From contig CM082580.2 in the NCBI GenBank assembly GCA_040954595.2, positions 5,208,001 through 5,272,000 on the forward strand: a DNA stretch of 64,000 nt, read 5' to 3'. Under the pieces are notes generated by a model that did no database searches, had not been told where the DNA came from, and saw only the letters and a list, made by a program, of their open reading frames with translations. The translations under genes and the position numbers were made by a program. Below are positions 36,353 to 49,984 of the stretch, piece after piece. How positions within the stretch are numbered: the stretch's first letter is position 1; every line of letters begins with the position of its first letter. This stretch comes from Balanoglossus misakiensis. Taxonomy: Eukaryota; Hemichordata.

Positions 36353-39300
36353 ATGGATTACTACGAGGGACAAACCGAACTGTCTGTAGAAGACATCTTC
36401 GAGCACAATGTTCGCAGAGAGATGGATAGAATACTGAGTTCGACGTCTGATCAATTTGGAACCCCCACAACTGAGAGCATGACCACGTTTACGATACAAG
36501 GCGGATCGCACACCGCTCCTGAGCAACCCTTGCCGAGCGATCTGGCCAATTTGAACTGGCTGCAAGGTGTCGATATGACGGACTTTTCGCACATCAGCGC
36601 AGAGGCCTTCCAGAACCACAACTTGATCGTGGATCCGCAGACGGCGGTGAATTTGCCGCTCAATGGACTGAGAGATGCGCAGCACATTTCTAGCCAAGTT
36701 CAACAGGTGCCGATGGAGGTTCCGTCGAGCGATGCCCTGTCAACGTACGAGGCGACGGCGATAGCGCAGACCATGCCAACGGCCCAGTTGCAGCAAACAC
36801 TGCGAATACAGTACCCTACAACACCAGTGCAACCCCAAAATTTGCAACAGCCCATGTACAGCAATGTCCCGACAACTTTAGCAAACCCCACGATTGTTGC
36901 AACGACCGCCACGACAACCCCTACCCACCACACGGAAAACCCCGGCGGGACTCATCACCAACCCAAACTCGAGAAGAAAAATACCGAAAATACTCCCGAA
37001 ACGAAAGTCTACCCTAAACCCGCGTATTCTTACAGTTGTTTAATAGCGATGGCTTTGAAAAACAGTAAAACTGGATGTCTACCTGTTAGCGAAATTTATC
37101 AATTCATGTGGTAAGTGTTCATTTCAGTTGTCAATTTAAATCGGGATTTCCCTTTTGTCAAATCATCAGAAATCGATTCGGTCGGTAAAGGAATTCCATA
37201 CCACATTGGTATTTAAAAAAAATCGCTACAATTTTAACGAAATTTTCCTCCACTAAATTCTTTACTGGAGATTATCCAACGTAAATTTTGTGACTTTTTA
37301 TCCGGCTTGGATTTCAAGGAAACAAATTCTTTAATAGGAGACAACAAAAATTTATGCAAATTTCTGAAGTTGTTTTTCTCGTGGAGGGTCATTTTGCTAC
37401 AAGTTTTTACATGCAAATTTTTTTTTTCTTCCAAAGTTCATTCGGTCATCAAGTGACTGAATGTTGAACCGCCTCCAAGTTTCCAGCCCACTATTGGGTT
37501 TTTAACGGTATACTTTGAACGCAAGCTTTTTGTTTCTTAGCCACTGCGTGCAGATTGCCGGGTGTCATTTTTTGTAGATTTTATTGTATCTTTTCATGCC
37601 AACGATTTTTTTAGCGTGAAAGTAAAAATATTGTATGGGTGTGGCCAGGTGCCAATTTCGTGATTCAGTGGTATGTCATGACATTGGGGGCGCACTCTCA
37701 ACGGAAAATAGTTGCAGTTGCACAACTCGCAAATCCAAAAATATTTTATCTGAATAATGATATATGTCTTTCTCTTTTCAGTTCAAACTTCCCGTATTTC
37801 AAGACAGCACCTGATGGATGGAAGGTAAAATAAATTTATTACATATCAATATAAATGCAATTTATATTATAAACCATATCTTCATTGGAGTGGCAATTTC
37901 GTTTATTAAACTCTAAGCTAATATTTTTTATCAGTCTTTGACAGTAGGTCTTTTGTACTTGACCATGATTAATGAAATTGACATGAAGGGCAGGCTTTAC
38001 TAGTATGGAGTGATAATTGAGGGACCTTCACATTTTCATCAAATTCCAATTTCAGATGTGTTAACACTATGAACAATGAAAATTTGCAAGTTTTATTGTG
38101 AAACAATAGAATGAAAAGTTCAATTTAAAATTCAGTGTCACTCTACGTGTGAATTTGGTTGAATGTGGCATGTTTCTTCCATCAGGATCATAGTTTAATT
38201 GTCATTGACTGCAGTTTATATTTGCTTTCTTCGGTGAATTTCTGTAGGTCTAACTACTGCAGTACTGGCAAATTTTTAAGAGATAAGTCAATGGCTAATT
38301 TATTGATGCATGTATTTTGTCCCTTAAATTTTTAAAAAAACTTCAAAAGAAAAAAATGATAAGGTGGATTAAACATTAACACATTTATATACAGGTGCCT
38401 GGTGATTATAGATCGGGTGCCAGATTTTAAATGAATGAACTGTCCCCAGTCTTATCTTTTCTCCAAGTGGAAATGAGAAACTTTTTGATGAGAAAGAACA
38501 TCCAAATGTGTGTGTAGTGGACTTCTAAAATAAAATCAAAATCTGCTGTTTTTCAGCAAAAAAGAGAATAATATTTTGTCAATTTTCCGCCTTATTGGAT
38601 ATTTTTCATTTATTTCCTTAAGGCTTTATCGACAACCTTGTTAAATTGTCATGACACTGAGAGGTTTGAATTCTCCATACTATAACTATTGCGTAAAGCA
38701 AATTTATTTCATGTAGCCAACATATGACTGAAAGCGTTGCGAGAAATAAAAGTTCAAATTTCATAATCCATTTATTCTAATAGGAATGAAGTATATTTAT
38801 CTTTCTCTTTTTAAAATTTGAATTCAAATGTAATTGTTCAAACATGATGATGTGTTAATGGTATGCCATGTTGTCCTAATGGGTCCAAGTGTTCACTGAC
38901 TTCTGAAGTTAACAATAGAACATCCAGGGTCCCCCTGCATTTCAATTGACAATGACAGACTGCTGTGTCAACACTATCAGGTTTCCCTCCAAAAAAATAA
39001 AGGCTCATCTTGACGTTTCAACAAATGTCAAAAAAATTGGTTACAAAGAGCCTGTCAGTGCGACCCAAATACTGTGCTGATCTGTGTTACAACTATTTTG
39101 AAAATGAAATTCATTCCTGACTCATTGGTAGATTATGAAACTCCAGTTGTTTACTCTGTGTTGGCGTGGTTCTAACAGATGGTGATTTAAAACAGGAGTG
39201 AATCATACTACCTTTTGCTTGTAAATTGCATTGTACTGGTGTTTCCTAAAATAACTAACAGTAACACCCAAACATTACCAGATCAATATTACTGTTGTCT

Positions 39301-42300
39301 GTTGCTCATCATTGGTTTTCATGGAGCTTTAAATTTGTGACTTTATATGAAAGTATTTGTTTTATTTCCAAGTAAAGTTTATGCTCTAATTCCGACATTC
39401 AAATGATACATCATGCTACATGTATATGTTTACCCAATTTCTCTGATCATGAATTTGGTATTTATCATTTAGCCTGCTTTGTTCTGAAGTAATTTTAGGA
39501 AGATGTTGACTTTCTTTTCAAAATGAAAAGTTGAACTTCTGTGAAATGATCCGCAAGTGTTTCAAAATGATTGCATCTGTCGGGTTTTATTTATATCGGC
39601 ATTGATCGATTGATGCATGAGGCAAACCACCACTTTGTGAAATTGTTTCAATTAATTTAATTGGATGAGATCCCCTTTGAGCAAAAAGTCCCACTCTATT
39701 ATTCAAGCAGTGTGTGGGTTTTTGAGAGGTGATTCATAGTTATGACTCCAGCGTTTATTGTCTACGCCCAACGTAAATGTTGAGATGCCAGTGTATCTGA
39801 CCCCAATTATCGCTTCATAAACATCTACTGTTGCGCACAACTTCTGTAAGATATATGTTTATCGCCAGGCTACTGAGTTGGCGATTGTATTCCAAATTGG
39901 CGGTTGTTTTGAAAATAAAGTGGCCCCCCGTTTGTATAGTACTTGAAAATTTAGAGATGTTTGTTTTCAGAAGGCTTTGCCTAATCTTCCCAAATCAATA
40001 AGCTGTGAGTTGATTAGTAGTTTGCAAGGGCGTGGATGAAGCCAGGCGGAAAGGAGGGGAAAATATACAGTTATTATCATCTTTTGTTTTCAAAAAAATT
40101 GAAAATATTCATTCTATTTTTTTTGCCAGAATTCTGTGAGGCACAATCTGTCCCTGAACAAGTGCTTTGAGAAAATCGAGAAGCCCTCTGGTGGCGGTAG
40201 CACGAGGAAGGGGTGCCTGTGGGCCCTGAATCCCAACAAGGCGGCCAAGATGGATGAGGAGATCCAGAAATGGAGGAAGAAGGACCCTATAGCCATCCGC
40301 AGAAGCTCAGCCAAGCCAGGTGTGTGGTCATTCCTTTTTTTTCAGTTTAATTCACTTTATTGGTTGTACACTTAGTGTCAACGTGTGTTGTCTGTAGACA
40401 CTGTCCCAGTATAAGAAGTGCGCTTAGATTCATCAAATAAGATGCTAAGTTTTAAATAAAATGTATTTGAACTTCAATGTGATTGATGACTCTCTTGTCA
40501 CATTTTTAATAGTAGCCGATAAGAGCTGACAGTTGGCAAGAACAAGTTGATTTTTTGACTGGCTACTTTTCAAAACGCTAGGCTAGTATCACTACTAAAC
40601 GGGTTCCCACAGCAAGTGTGCAGACTAAGTTGTTTCCCTCCCTTGTTCTCCAACTTTATCTAAAGTGTATCATTCAAATCTGTACCCCACAAACTGTTAA
40701 GATACTCACAATAGTCTGTGACATGTAAACCTAATTGTCCATTTTCATTGATACTTTTTCACTTGAACCACACAGTCCCCCATGACCGTGATCTGAATGA
40801 CATTAATTTAGGTTATTCTTCCGATTGACTAGTGCTGCATTGTATAATCATGGTGTAATCATTTATTAACACGTGTCTCAAGTGTGCAATATGCAATCAT
40901 TCATTCAGTTGCGACGGTTAGTACAATGCAGTGGGCTGATGATTCAAATGTCGCCAACACCCATTGATAGTAGTGTACTGGTAATTTCCATTCATCGTGC
41001 AGTCAATGGCTCATTCATTGTAATCCCGACCTTTGACCTTTGAACGCCACTTCATTAAGCCCATTCAGTTGCGGTTTCATTCATTGTCTATGATCGCAAG
41101 AGGGGGCGATTTCTGCGCTGCAAACTTGCGATGTCAGAACCGCCTGTATATGTACTTATAAGTGGATTTTTTTCCTCCCTCCATGCAGACGAACTTGATC
41201 AACTTGAGAGAGGCAGGCCACCATCCCCCGTCCCGGAACCGCCGCAGCCCCAGATCCCGAACGTCACACACAAGCCGATGGACGACCACCACACCGCCAA
41301 GGCCGTTAGCGACGTCCTCTTCAACGGCGAGGCCCAGCTCTTAGACATGAACCTGGATCCTCATCTGACGGATATTTCACTGCAGGTACAGTCCCGTTTC
41401 ATGATTTCCCACGCTACGTGTACTATCCGTGTAGTTGTGAAACTAATCCTGTGTTGTCCAGTTAGGTGGTTTATTTCTAAGTATAAGTAGTCTATGATTT
41501 GGAAGGATCAAATAAAATGTATTCCTTCAGTGGCACATGTTGTGAACAGAACAAGAAGTACAACAAGCCATCCCTGTTCAACTCTGGGAGAGGACATGTA
41601 AATGAGCTCCCCAAATGAACAGATATTCATTGATAGATACACGGTTTGGCTGTTTGGTTTATAAGACAGGAAGTGAACTTTCTGCAGCCAAATTTGTGGG
41701 CGTGATAACACCAAACCCCAAATAAACTTTAGATGGTTGTGGCAGGCAGTGACTGTGTATCTGCCTGCAGTCTGCGTAAATGCTTGGAGCAACATAATCC
41801 CAAGCATTACCATTGTCTGACCAGTATAGAAGTAAAAAGACACGTCTGATTGGGTGGCTTTGGTGCACACATGTATAAATGTATACACACAGGTTGTCAC
41901 TGAACACGACTTCTATATCAGATCAACTTATACAAATACATAGAGAAGTCGACAAGCTGAAAGTTAAATGCGTCATCTTCTCTCTTGAGACGTGTATGTT
42001 TCTGTTGAATCTATAACTTGGTGTTATTGGCCCAGTAGTGGTAACTGTGTATTTAATTAGCATGATGCCTGTCGTTATCCATGTATCTCTCTGCTCTCTG
42101 ACTAAAATTCCTTTTTGCATGTCGAATGTTGTAAATTCCCTTTGCATGTCAAATATGTCAAGCTTTTGTTTTCTTTTGTTTTGTGGTCCTAATTGGTGTT
42201 TGTTTTTTCTCTTTTTTTCTTTTCTTTTCCATGTGTACAACAGACTGCTGGGCCACCTTCCACATCTTCTTCTTACTTGTCGTCATATACTCATTTCAAC

Positions 42301-43093
42301 AATTTTCATCCTTACGTACCCCAGCAATAAAAAAATAGGTACTGAGCGAAAAAATATATATTTGTGTGATTTGAGGCAAGATGCAAGGTTCTAAAAAAAA
42401 ATTACCTGCTGTAGATTTCTTTTGTTTTATTGCAATCATAAAAATTGTCAAAAGTATTCAATGACAGTGACATTGTTTCTTTCAAAATTATTTTAAAGAA
42501 TTACTCAAAGGCAACCCACTTTGTATTTGTTCTTGGTTCTTGCCTCAACATGTGAAGGCTGGTGTGGATGTTAAAGGTTACATTCTCATTTTCGATGCTG
42601 GCATATCTGGTACTATTAATCAAAGGGTGTTAAACCAATTAAAATATGCTAATTGAAAATAATTGTGTGTAAATATATGCCTTTTATAAATTAGCATGAT
42701 GCTTCGTATTGGCTAAGGTTCTGTAGTCTGCACGCATAGTATAGTGGCTGTTGTGTTCTTGCCTTTCTGTAATTAATAGCACACATAGTGATAGCCAGGG
42801 TTTTGTCCCTTATCGTGGAAGAAATCTGCCTTTGTATGGTATATTTTTGCTTGCCTGTCTAATTTTTTTCTTTCTCTCCAAAATATTTGCAGAATGGACT
42901 TTGGGACGATCTGAAGCTTGATGATTCGTTCAGCTTGGAGTTGCCCACCAACGGGAACCTGAGCTTCAGCACCAGCCCTCTTCTCGACCCGTCAGCCGGC
43001 GCCGACAAACAGGCCTACGCGGCGCTGGACCCAACCTCGCAGTACGCAATGTTCAGCAGCCCGGGACCCAAGGCAGTCTCTGCTTTCATGTAG
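36353..43093 (+). CDS. FoxN1/4-class forkhead transcription factor (5 exons, 462 aa)
   Basis: Exons are 36353-37110, 37782-37824, 40130-40319, 41189-41385 and 42893-43093; phases 2, 0, 1 and 0 agree. Residues 1 to about 220 are a Gln/Thr/Pro-rich N-terminus. The forkhead DNA-binding domain covers about 222-315: [49 protein letters not shown] and KGCLWALNP. The [14 protein letters not shown] recognition helix and the [13 protein letters not shown] extension are typical of FoxN1/FoxN4 and not of FoxN2/3. The C-terminal exon begins [13 protein letters not shown], an acidic activation-type segment also seen in FoxN4. FoxN4 acts in retinal and spinal progenitors and FoxN1 in thymic epithelium; invertebrates usually have one ancestral gene. 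The ATG at 36353 is the first in-frame ATG in the exon. The 43-base exon 2 is very short but encodes conserved forkhead sequence. Confidence 0.93.
37825..40129 (+). other. FoxN1/4 intron 2, no gene seen
   Basis: This 2.3-kb AT-rich intron interrupts the forkhead domain. No open frame longer than noise, repeat or RNA gene was recognised on either strand. Confidence 0.5.
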
Positions 43094-45014
43094 TCGAGAG
43101 TACATCCCCCTTTTTGACCCTCACACCCCCCATCTCCCCTGTAATGACGGGGGCCGACTGCACCGTTGCTGCATCCAATGGTGGTGAAAGGGTCGGGGAA
43201 TAAAAAAAAATAGCAGAAACTGTAAATTTGTTTTTAGGGTTAGGTAGCTGTGTCTAGCTTGCAATTTGTTGTGCTTTTGCTGCCGAGAGTTGACGGAACA
43301 CGTACATCAGCAGACTTCCCAAAATCCCAAAACAATGACTTCAGAAGACAAAAAAAAAAAACCTATTTTTTTCTGTGCCATATGTGAGAAACCTAGAAAG
43401 GCCCAAACCAAAGCTTTTTGTAAGTTACGATATATTTCTGATAAGTACTCAGCCAGTGCTTTTTGTCCCCATGACGATAAAAGGTACTATTCGAGTTCAT
43501 CCCATGAGTAAGTTACTAGCATATATTTTTTGGACTTTAAAAATTTGACATTCACAGAATTGTGTCATTTGGAAGGATCTGATGATAAAAATGGCGGCTT
43601 GTCAAAAGTAGTTGATAGCTGTTTATATGTGGCTGCTTACGACACACTCTCTGCCCTGAAAACTCTGTGAGAGTAGTGAAATTTTGTCATTCGTGGAAGC
43701 TTCCATCACAGGTTTTTTAGGGGTGGACAGGGGTACACGACAAGAAAGTACAAGATTAGACTAGTTAAGAAAGCTGACAGCTTTAAAACAGATAGCTTTT
43801 TTTCTTGATATTAAACAGCTCTTTAAGCATATTGCTGAAAGCAAATGCCTTACAAGAGTTCATTTGTGGGGCCAAAATCGCAAGAGTTTTTGCCTCTTAT
43901 TGGTCGATACTTTCCCTTTAAAACATGTAAATTTTTAAACGAAAATCTTTTGCATTTTATCTGTAGACAGTGTTTTTTTTAAATTTAAGTCACTGAAATG
44001 AGATGTTTTCTTTATGTTTAGAAATGCGAGAGGTCAAATTTTTTAACATTCAGTGCAATTTCAATGTAAATAGTTTATGTTATTCCAGTTAAGTTTTTTT
44101 ATTACGTTGTTCATTCTGGCTTGACTTTATTGTTTTGTTTTGTTATGTTTTTTTTGCCTTTGACTCGGTCTGTTGTGCTACGGGGGATATTTGGGAAAGA
44201 AACAGTGATAGGAAAACACTGGCGTGTGGTTGATGGCCCTGAGTGATTATATTATGTGTTGCAAGGACTATGGCAGTACTAATTGTTAGTGAGTGAGTGA
44301 AAAAACGGGGGGAGTAATCATTTTAATCATGATTCTAAAATTGCCAAGCAGGGTTCGATGCTGAGTTTTCTTTCGAAACATAAGGTACATGATCAATGTG
44401 TGATTAAGGGTGACTGGTTCAAATTCTGATGCAGACGTGAACTCGATGATGAATGGACAAATTGCGAAGAAAAAAAAAATCTTGGACTCGACAGATCTGC
44501 GCATGCACCATGGTCGAATGGATCTCGTGGTCTACGAAAATTCTCTGCTATGCAACATTTTTGTACTTCAGAAATCGTGCCTTGATTGTTAATCAGAAAT
44601 CCAAGACTGGTGTTATTTGTCTTGGGCTATTACCAAAAATTCCAGACAGAAATATCTGAAAAAACTACTGAAAACACCATCTTTTGAATATCCGATAACA
44701 GACTGTGGGGGCGCCCATCAAAACATACCAGTCTTGGAATTCGGTTTAGACCATAATTATGCCAATATGTCAATGGAACATGTAATCATTGGTTGTCATT
44801 GTACATATATGAAAAAAACTATAAATTGGAATGTTTCTCAACCTATTTCTCTGTATTAATCCATGTTTATTTTCTCAAAATATATGTAATGATATTGTAC
44901 ATAAACCAGAAAAGACCCATTTATTTTTGCTACAGCAATCATTTTCCCAGTGTGAACCTGTGTGTAAACATTTAATCTTTTGAAACAATGTGACCATGTC
45001 TTTTATCCAATAAA
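43094..45014 (+). other. Probable FoxN1/4 3'UTR with poly(A) signals
   Basis: After the stop there is a possible early AATAAA near 43199 and a strong one at 45009-45014 (ccaataaaaat). The open frame near 43266-43511 lies here but has no recognisable domain. The end is only about 130 bases from the convergent LRRC72-like poly(A) signal. Confidence 0.5.
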
Positions 45015-45142
45015 AATTTTCAAAACCTCATATATGAGTGTTGTGGTGGTTCCTTGAAAGCTGGACAATGGTTTAGGCATATCACTCCCTGATGCCTCCA
45101 ATACCAAGAATCATTAATATCAAGACATTTTCTATGAAAGTT

Positions 45143-45148
45143 TTTATT
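45143..45148 (-). terminator. Poly(A) signal of the LRRC72-like gene
   Basis: Reverse-strand AATAAA about 550 bases past the stop at 45695, converging with the FoxN 3' end. Confidence 0.6.
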
Positions 45149-45694
45149 TCAGACCAAGATTTTCTGATTGTGAACCAATATATACACTCAATCTAAAATC
45201 CCATGTAAAAGTGTCCAATAGTCCATATATACGGTAAAATGACACTGATATTCTCTTGTATTGAAACATGTACAGAACTTTGATAAAACATGATGCAGGT
45301 TCAACCGCCTTTCACACATCATCCCTATATGTATCATTGGCAACAACATTACTTAGAAGTTCTCCCCTGTAGTGATGAACATGCCACGATTCTATACATC
45401 TGTGATAGTGCCAAATATACACACTTCATAATTCAAATATATACAGATAAACATATCTTTACCGCAAAACTTTCTCACAGATATCCACATAACTTATGGG
45501 ATCATATTTGGTTATGACAACAGGTGATATCACATGTCATTAAAAAAAGTGTTGTGTGGTAGTTCACTTCCTATTAAACATTGCAGCCGACACCTTGAGC
45601 AATGTCGTTCAAATGCACAGGTTTCGTCTCTGTCATGTCCACTGTTCTTTCAGTTTGAGAGTGTCACCGCAGAGAACACACATACACACTGGTC

Positions 45695-48355
45695 TCATTT
45701 GAACCTGACCGTGATGACCTGCGGCGTGGGCATGAGATCGTTGGGTTCCTTCTGCCGCCTCTCCTCAAACTTGGGCACTTGCGACCAGTCGAAAATGGAA
45801 TACTGCATGACTGAACGCTTCATGGCCCGGGCAGTGATGGCGTCGTCTGGGTTGGCGAGTGGAGGGCTGAAAATGAAACCAGAGAAAAAATGGAAGGGAC
45901 GCTTTACAAGTGATGTCTCATTGGACCCAACCATACTTTCAACAAACAAACAAGCAAGCAAATAAACAAACATGCATTGGAGGATTAGGAAGCAAGAAGC
46001 ATATCTCCCATATCAATCATTCTCATGAAAAACAAGGCTTTCGGGAACTTTTAGTCATTTGAAAAATTTGTGGAATTAATCTGCCAGACATAAGTCAACT
46101 AAGAAATGCATGCAAACTCATGGCTTTTATACAAGACCTTGGCTCAGCTAAACTGGGCAATATTCGAAAGCAACCTGCTATGGTAGTTAGTCAGCTGTAG
46201 AGAGACAGCAGCAACAGAATCAGAAAATGCAAAAACCATCCCATAAATTACATCATAATTAAAGCATTTGTTACATTTTTAAGTGGAGTGCAAAGATGAG
46301 TGTACACTTGTAATGTATTTTTACCTGTGAAAATTATTTGCAACTTCCCTCCTTGGATCGTAATCCCCCTCATCGTTCATTTCCATCAGACTGACCCCTC
46401 TGATTGGCGGGCCTTCGCATCGCCGCCCGAACGCAATACTCTCGTTCAAGACTTCCCGTTCTTGATCGTAAATCTGGCTGCTCTTTTCACACTCTTCCTT
46501 CAAGACCTCTGTCGAAAGAAAGATAGCAGACAACAACAGTCAATGCAAATGTGAATACTGAAAAGATATCTATTAAAAGGAACACACACAGCCCTTCTCT
46601 GTCTTTTTTCGCTGTAGGCCATTTTAAAATGTTAAGGTAGTATGCACCCCAGCGTCAGATTTTCGGAAAAATTTCTTATTTGATAGGTCTTTGCAACTAC
46701 AGCAGAGTCAGACACAAACTTACCCGCTCTGTCCAAAAGCTCAACAGATGGAACATGGTAGATAACAAACAACCTGTATTCTTTCTCTTGGGCTAGAGGA
46801 TTGCTAAATAAATCTGTCAAAATAAATGGTAAAATTCAAAATTATTGTGGGAACTAAAAATAAAAACATTTAAAACGTTTGTAGGAATTTAAGGATAATC
46901 TTCACACACTGAGTATATGAACTCAAAATAAAACTACAAAACACTTTAATCTGAAGGTGCAGAAGTACAGTGATGAGAGAATTTGGATGCATGCATATTT
47001 AAAATAAAATTAAAACTTTGATTACAAGCAAGTACCAATAAAATAAACTATTTGTGTAGCCATTCGTATACATTCTGCACCCATGGATGCCTAAATACAG
47101 TTATATTTGTTCAACCATGTTAAAATATCACATTAACTTTTATTCCATCAATCATTTTTTTTTTCTTTCTTGGTTTAAAAAACTGTTTGTACAGTACTTA
47201 CTGAGGACTTTGAGTGACTGCATAGCTCTGAATTCCCGCACTGTCTTTTCGAGCTTGGTGAGTTGGTTTCTCTGAAGCATCAGCGTGTGCAGACTCGTGA
47301 GGTGTCCCAGTGCCCCGCTGATGTCCACCAACTGATTGTTCTCCAGATACAGTTCCGAGAGTCTGTAGTTCATTTTCAGACAGTGGATCCTTCTGAGTTT
47401 GTTTCCATTCAGCCACAGGTGATTCAGCATCTTGAATCTCGATAAATCTGTCACCTCCTCCAGGTTGCTGTGAAAGAGCAAGATCTTTGATATTTAAAAT
47501 TTTCCAGGTCTTAAATTGTGACTGTGCACAAATAAATGTTGCATGATTAGAGAAATTGTACAACAAATACTATTTTTAACTTCTTCTGAACTTCTACTGT
47601 AAATACCAGTATAAGGTTGGGAGATGCATTTCTTTATAGGGACTCTTAGCAGTAATAGATCTCCTAGGTTGAAATAAATGACCTCTATGTAATGTAACTT
47701 GTCAGAATTTTTTTCAACCATTTACATTTAAAGCAATGGATATGAACCAAAACAACAACAACAGTTTGTTTTATCTAAATCAGGATACATGCACCAACCT
47801 ATTGGCCAAATAAAGCTGGGTAACGTCAACATCTTTCCTTATACCTTGTTTCTTCATCTGTTTCTTTATTAACTAGAAAAAAACGAAGCAATGCCATGAG
47901 TTCCATTTTTCAGCAACATGTGTTAAAATTGTTACACTCCAACCATTCCTTCAGTGTCAACGATTTATTCGCACTAAATACCACCGCACCCTGGAAATGC
48001 GAATATGGACTTCAAAGTTAAGCCTGATGGGCTTTTGAGACACTTGTAAACTTAGAATTTGGAAAAGACAGAAAAGTCACGTTCCTGTGAAACGCCGATT
48101 CTATTTCCATGACAACAGACGCCAAAACGCGCATCAGTGTCACAGCAAGGAATCGAACACATTTTATACATCAACTTCAAGTCGTCGCAAATATCTCTGA
48201 ACGTTCCCAAATTACACAGACGGATTTGTTCTGTAAAGTTATTCAACACACGTTCGCAGTACTTTCTGTAAATCTACTAAAACTATCTTTGATGGGGCAA
48301 AAATTACCTCCTCCGACTGCATTTCTGTGTTTGTTGATGTTGCCACGACCGCCAT
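45695..48355 (-). CDS. LRRC72-like leucine-rich repeat protein (6 exons, 277 aa)
   Basis: Exons in order: 48355-48308, 47872-47799, 47467-47202, 46813-46724, 46508-46325, 45866-45695; phases 0, 2, 1, 1, 2 are consistent. Residues from about 25 to 130 contain four or five leucine-rich repeats (LYLAN, LNHLWLNGNKL, LSELYLENNQL, LHTLMLQRNQL). They are closed by an LRR cap with NLFSNPLAQEKEYRLFVIYHVPSVELLD. The C-terminal half is mostly polar, with NESIAFG and DDAITARAMKRSVM..SIFDWSQVP near the end. The cap plus the MKRS/DW.QVP tail fits my recollection of LRRC72, whose vertebrate members have about 290 aa and are linked to cilia. Another short LRRC protein is possible. The first exon encodes only 16 residues; its ATG is the first in frame. 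Confidence 0.72.
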
Positions 48356-49984
48356 CTTTAGTTCTGCTGCAAGTATTTTCTTCGTAGACTGTGCGTTCGT
48401 TTCGTTCAAGTTACGTCGAAGATACTAAGTGTAATACATACAATCGTCAGTATACTCTTAATGTCTATATTAATGTTTATATTAATATTATTTATCGTAA
48501 TTGTGACAGACCAATGTTTATTTTTTGACGAAAATCGGTACTGCATATGTTGCCAGAGCTACTTTCCACCGAAACACGCCCTCTATACTCAGAAAGCTCT
48601 TTTCTTTGTCTTTTGTTTCTTACCGAAACTCATAAATGCATTCGGAAAGGTTGTCCAGTCGTCCAGATAATCACTTTTACTTTTTCCATAGTCTTTTTAT
48701 TTACAGTGCTTTTGCTTTACCTTGGTAAACTGTTGACTTGAAAATAACAGACGTCGACTGGAAGACCCATCAGTAAGATTAAAATTTCCCAGTCTATCCT
48801 TTCAAGCTAAGTTGTGATTTGAGACAAGAATATTTTGTCTGACTGTTCAGTTTCTAAATAGTTGTAAACAAAATGATTTCCTGCTGAGTTTTAGGTGATT
48901 GGAATAAATTCACTTTGAACTTTTTTTTCAAAATGATCGATGATATGAATGACTTGTGCGATGCGTTAATTACTCACCTCTCTGTCTATCCCGCTCTCTT
49001 TCTGTCTCTCTCAGATTTATAACATAATTATGACTCAGCCATCAACGTATAATGAACCGTGAAAATTCGAAACTAGGGTGACATTTCAAGATTCAACGGA
49101 ATTTTTTATTGCCAGCAAATTTTGAGTGATAAAATTCAAAACGAAGTGTGTAATATTATATTGACACACACACAAAAAACTTGAACTTTGTGCAGGCGTG
49201 ACTGGGCCCGGTGCACATATGAAGCCTACTGTAAGATATTAATGTCCCAGGTTTAACTTTTGCCGTATATTCGCCAAATAAATCGGTCGTTTTAAGTGCC
49301 CCTTGTGGTGATTATGTCAAGGTGAATTATCATTGTTAGAATTTCATCAATTTTCACGTGGGAAATCAGTAGGCCTATGATCAGGTTCACTGTTTGTATA
49401 GAGTTCTTGGTATTTTCGAGGAGATACCCTGACTGCAGGCAAAAAACATGGCTCAAACTGTATTCCAGCTTCGTTCCCCGTCTTAGTACAGAACGTCTTG
49501 AATATTGAGCACAATTCGAGAATCAGCTGATATTAAACACTGTGACTGCAGCAATAATGCTATATTTGGAAAGTCTGTGGAATCGCAACTATTTGGGGCT
49601 AGCCTTTACCGTTTCAAGATCCCCAACATTTACATCTGGAAATTACTCGTTCTGCGAGGTATATATAGTCTATAATGTACTTAAGAAACGTCCATTTTAA
49701 TACCTATGTCTATTTTGAGTCACTTATTTTCAGAGGTGAGTTAAACCTATGAAATGTTATCGATGTTTTTAATTTTGATACCTTGAAACAGTTTTAAAGT
49801 GATGTTCTCATTTCAGCTGGTGGGGGCGTACTTCCGCATCTCTCTCGTTCGGCGAGTTGTGTGTCATATATTCGCGAGCAGCGGAGGTCGTCAACTCTCG
49901 CCAGGAACTGATCTAGACTGACTTGATCGACAAAAGCTGGATGCTCGATCGGTCCCGTAACACTTGTGCTTAGAGCCGTTCAAC
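48356..49984. other. Intergenic region between the LRRC72-like gene and vinculin
   Basis: About 1.6 kb separates the divergent starts. A CT-rich stretch (ctctctgtctatcccgctct) lies near 48980. The segment just before the vinculin ATG is comparatively GC-rich (49810-49980) and is the likely vinculin 5'UTR and promoter. No gene is supported. Confidence 0.45.

Noticed and set aside
43266-43511. An 81-codon frame with several cysteines after FoxN1/4
   Set aside because: It lies between the FoxN stop and its main poly(A) signal, contains a poly(A)-lysine run and has no regular cysteine spacing; treated as 3'UTR.
44400-44440. A 'ggttcaaattc' string resembling a tRNA B box
   Set aside because: No matching A box, acceptor stem or anticodon arm could be folded around it.
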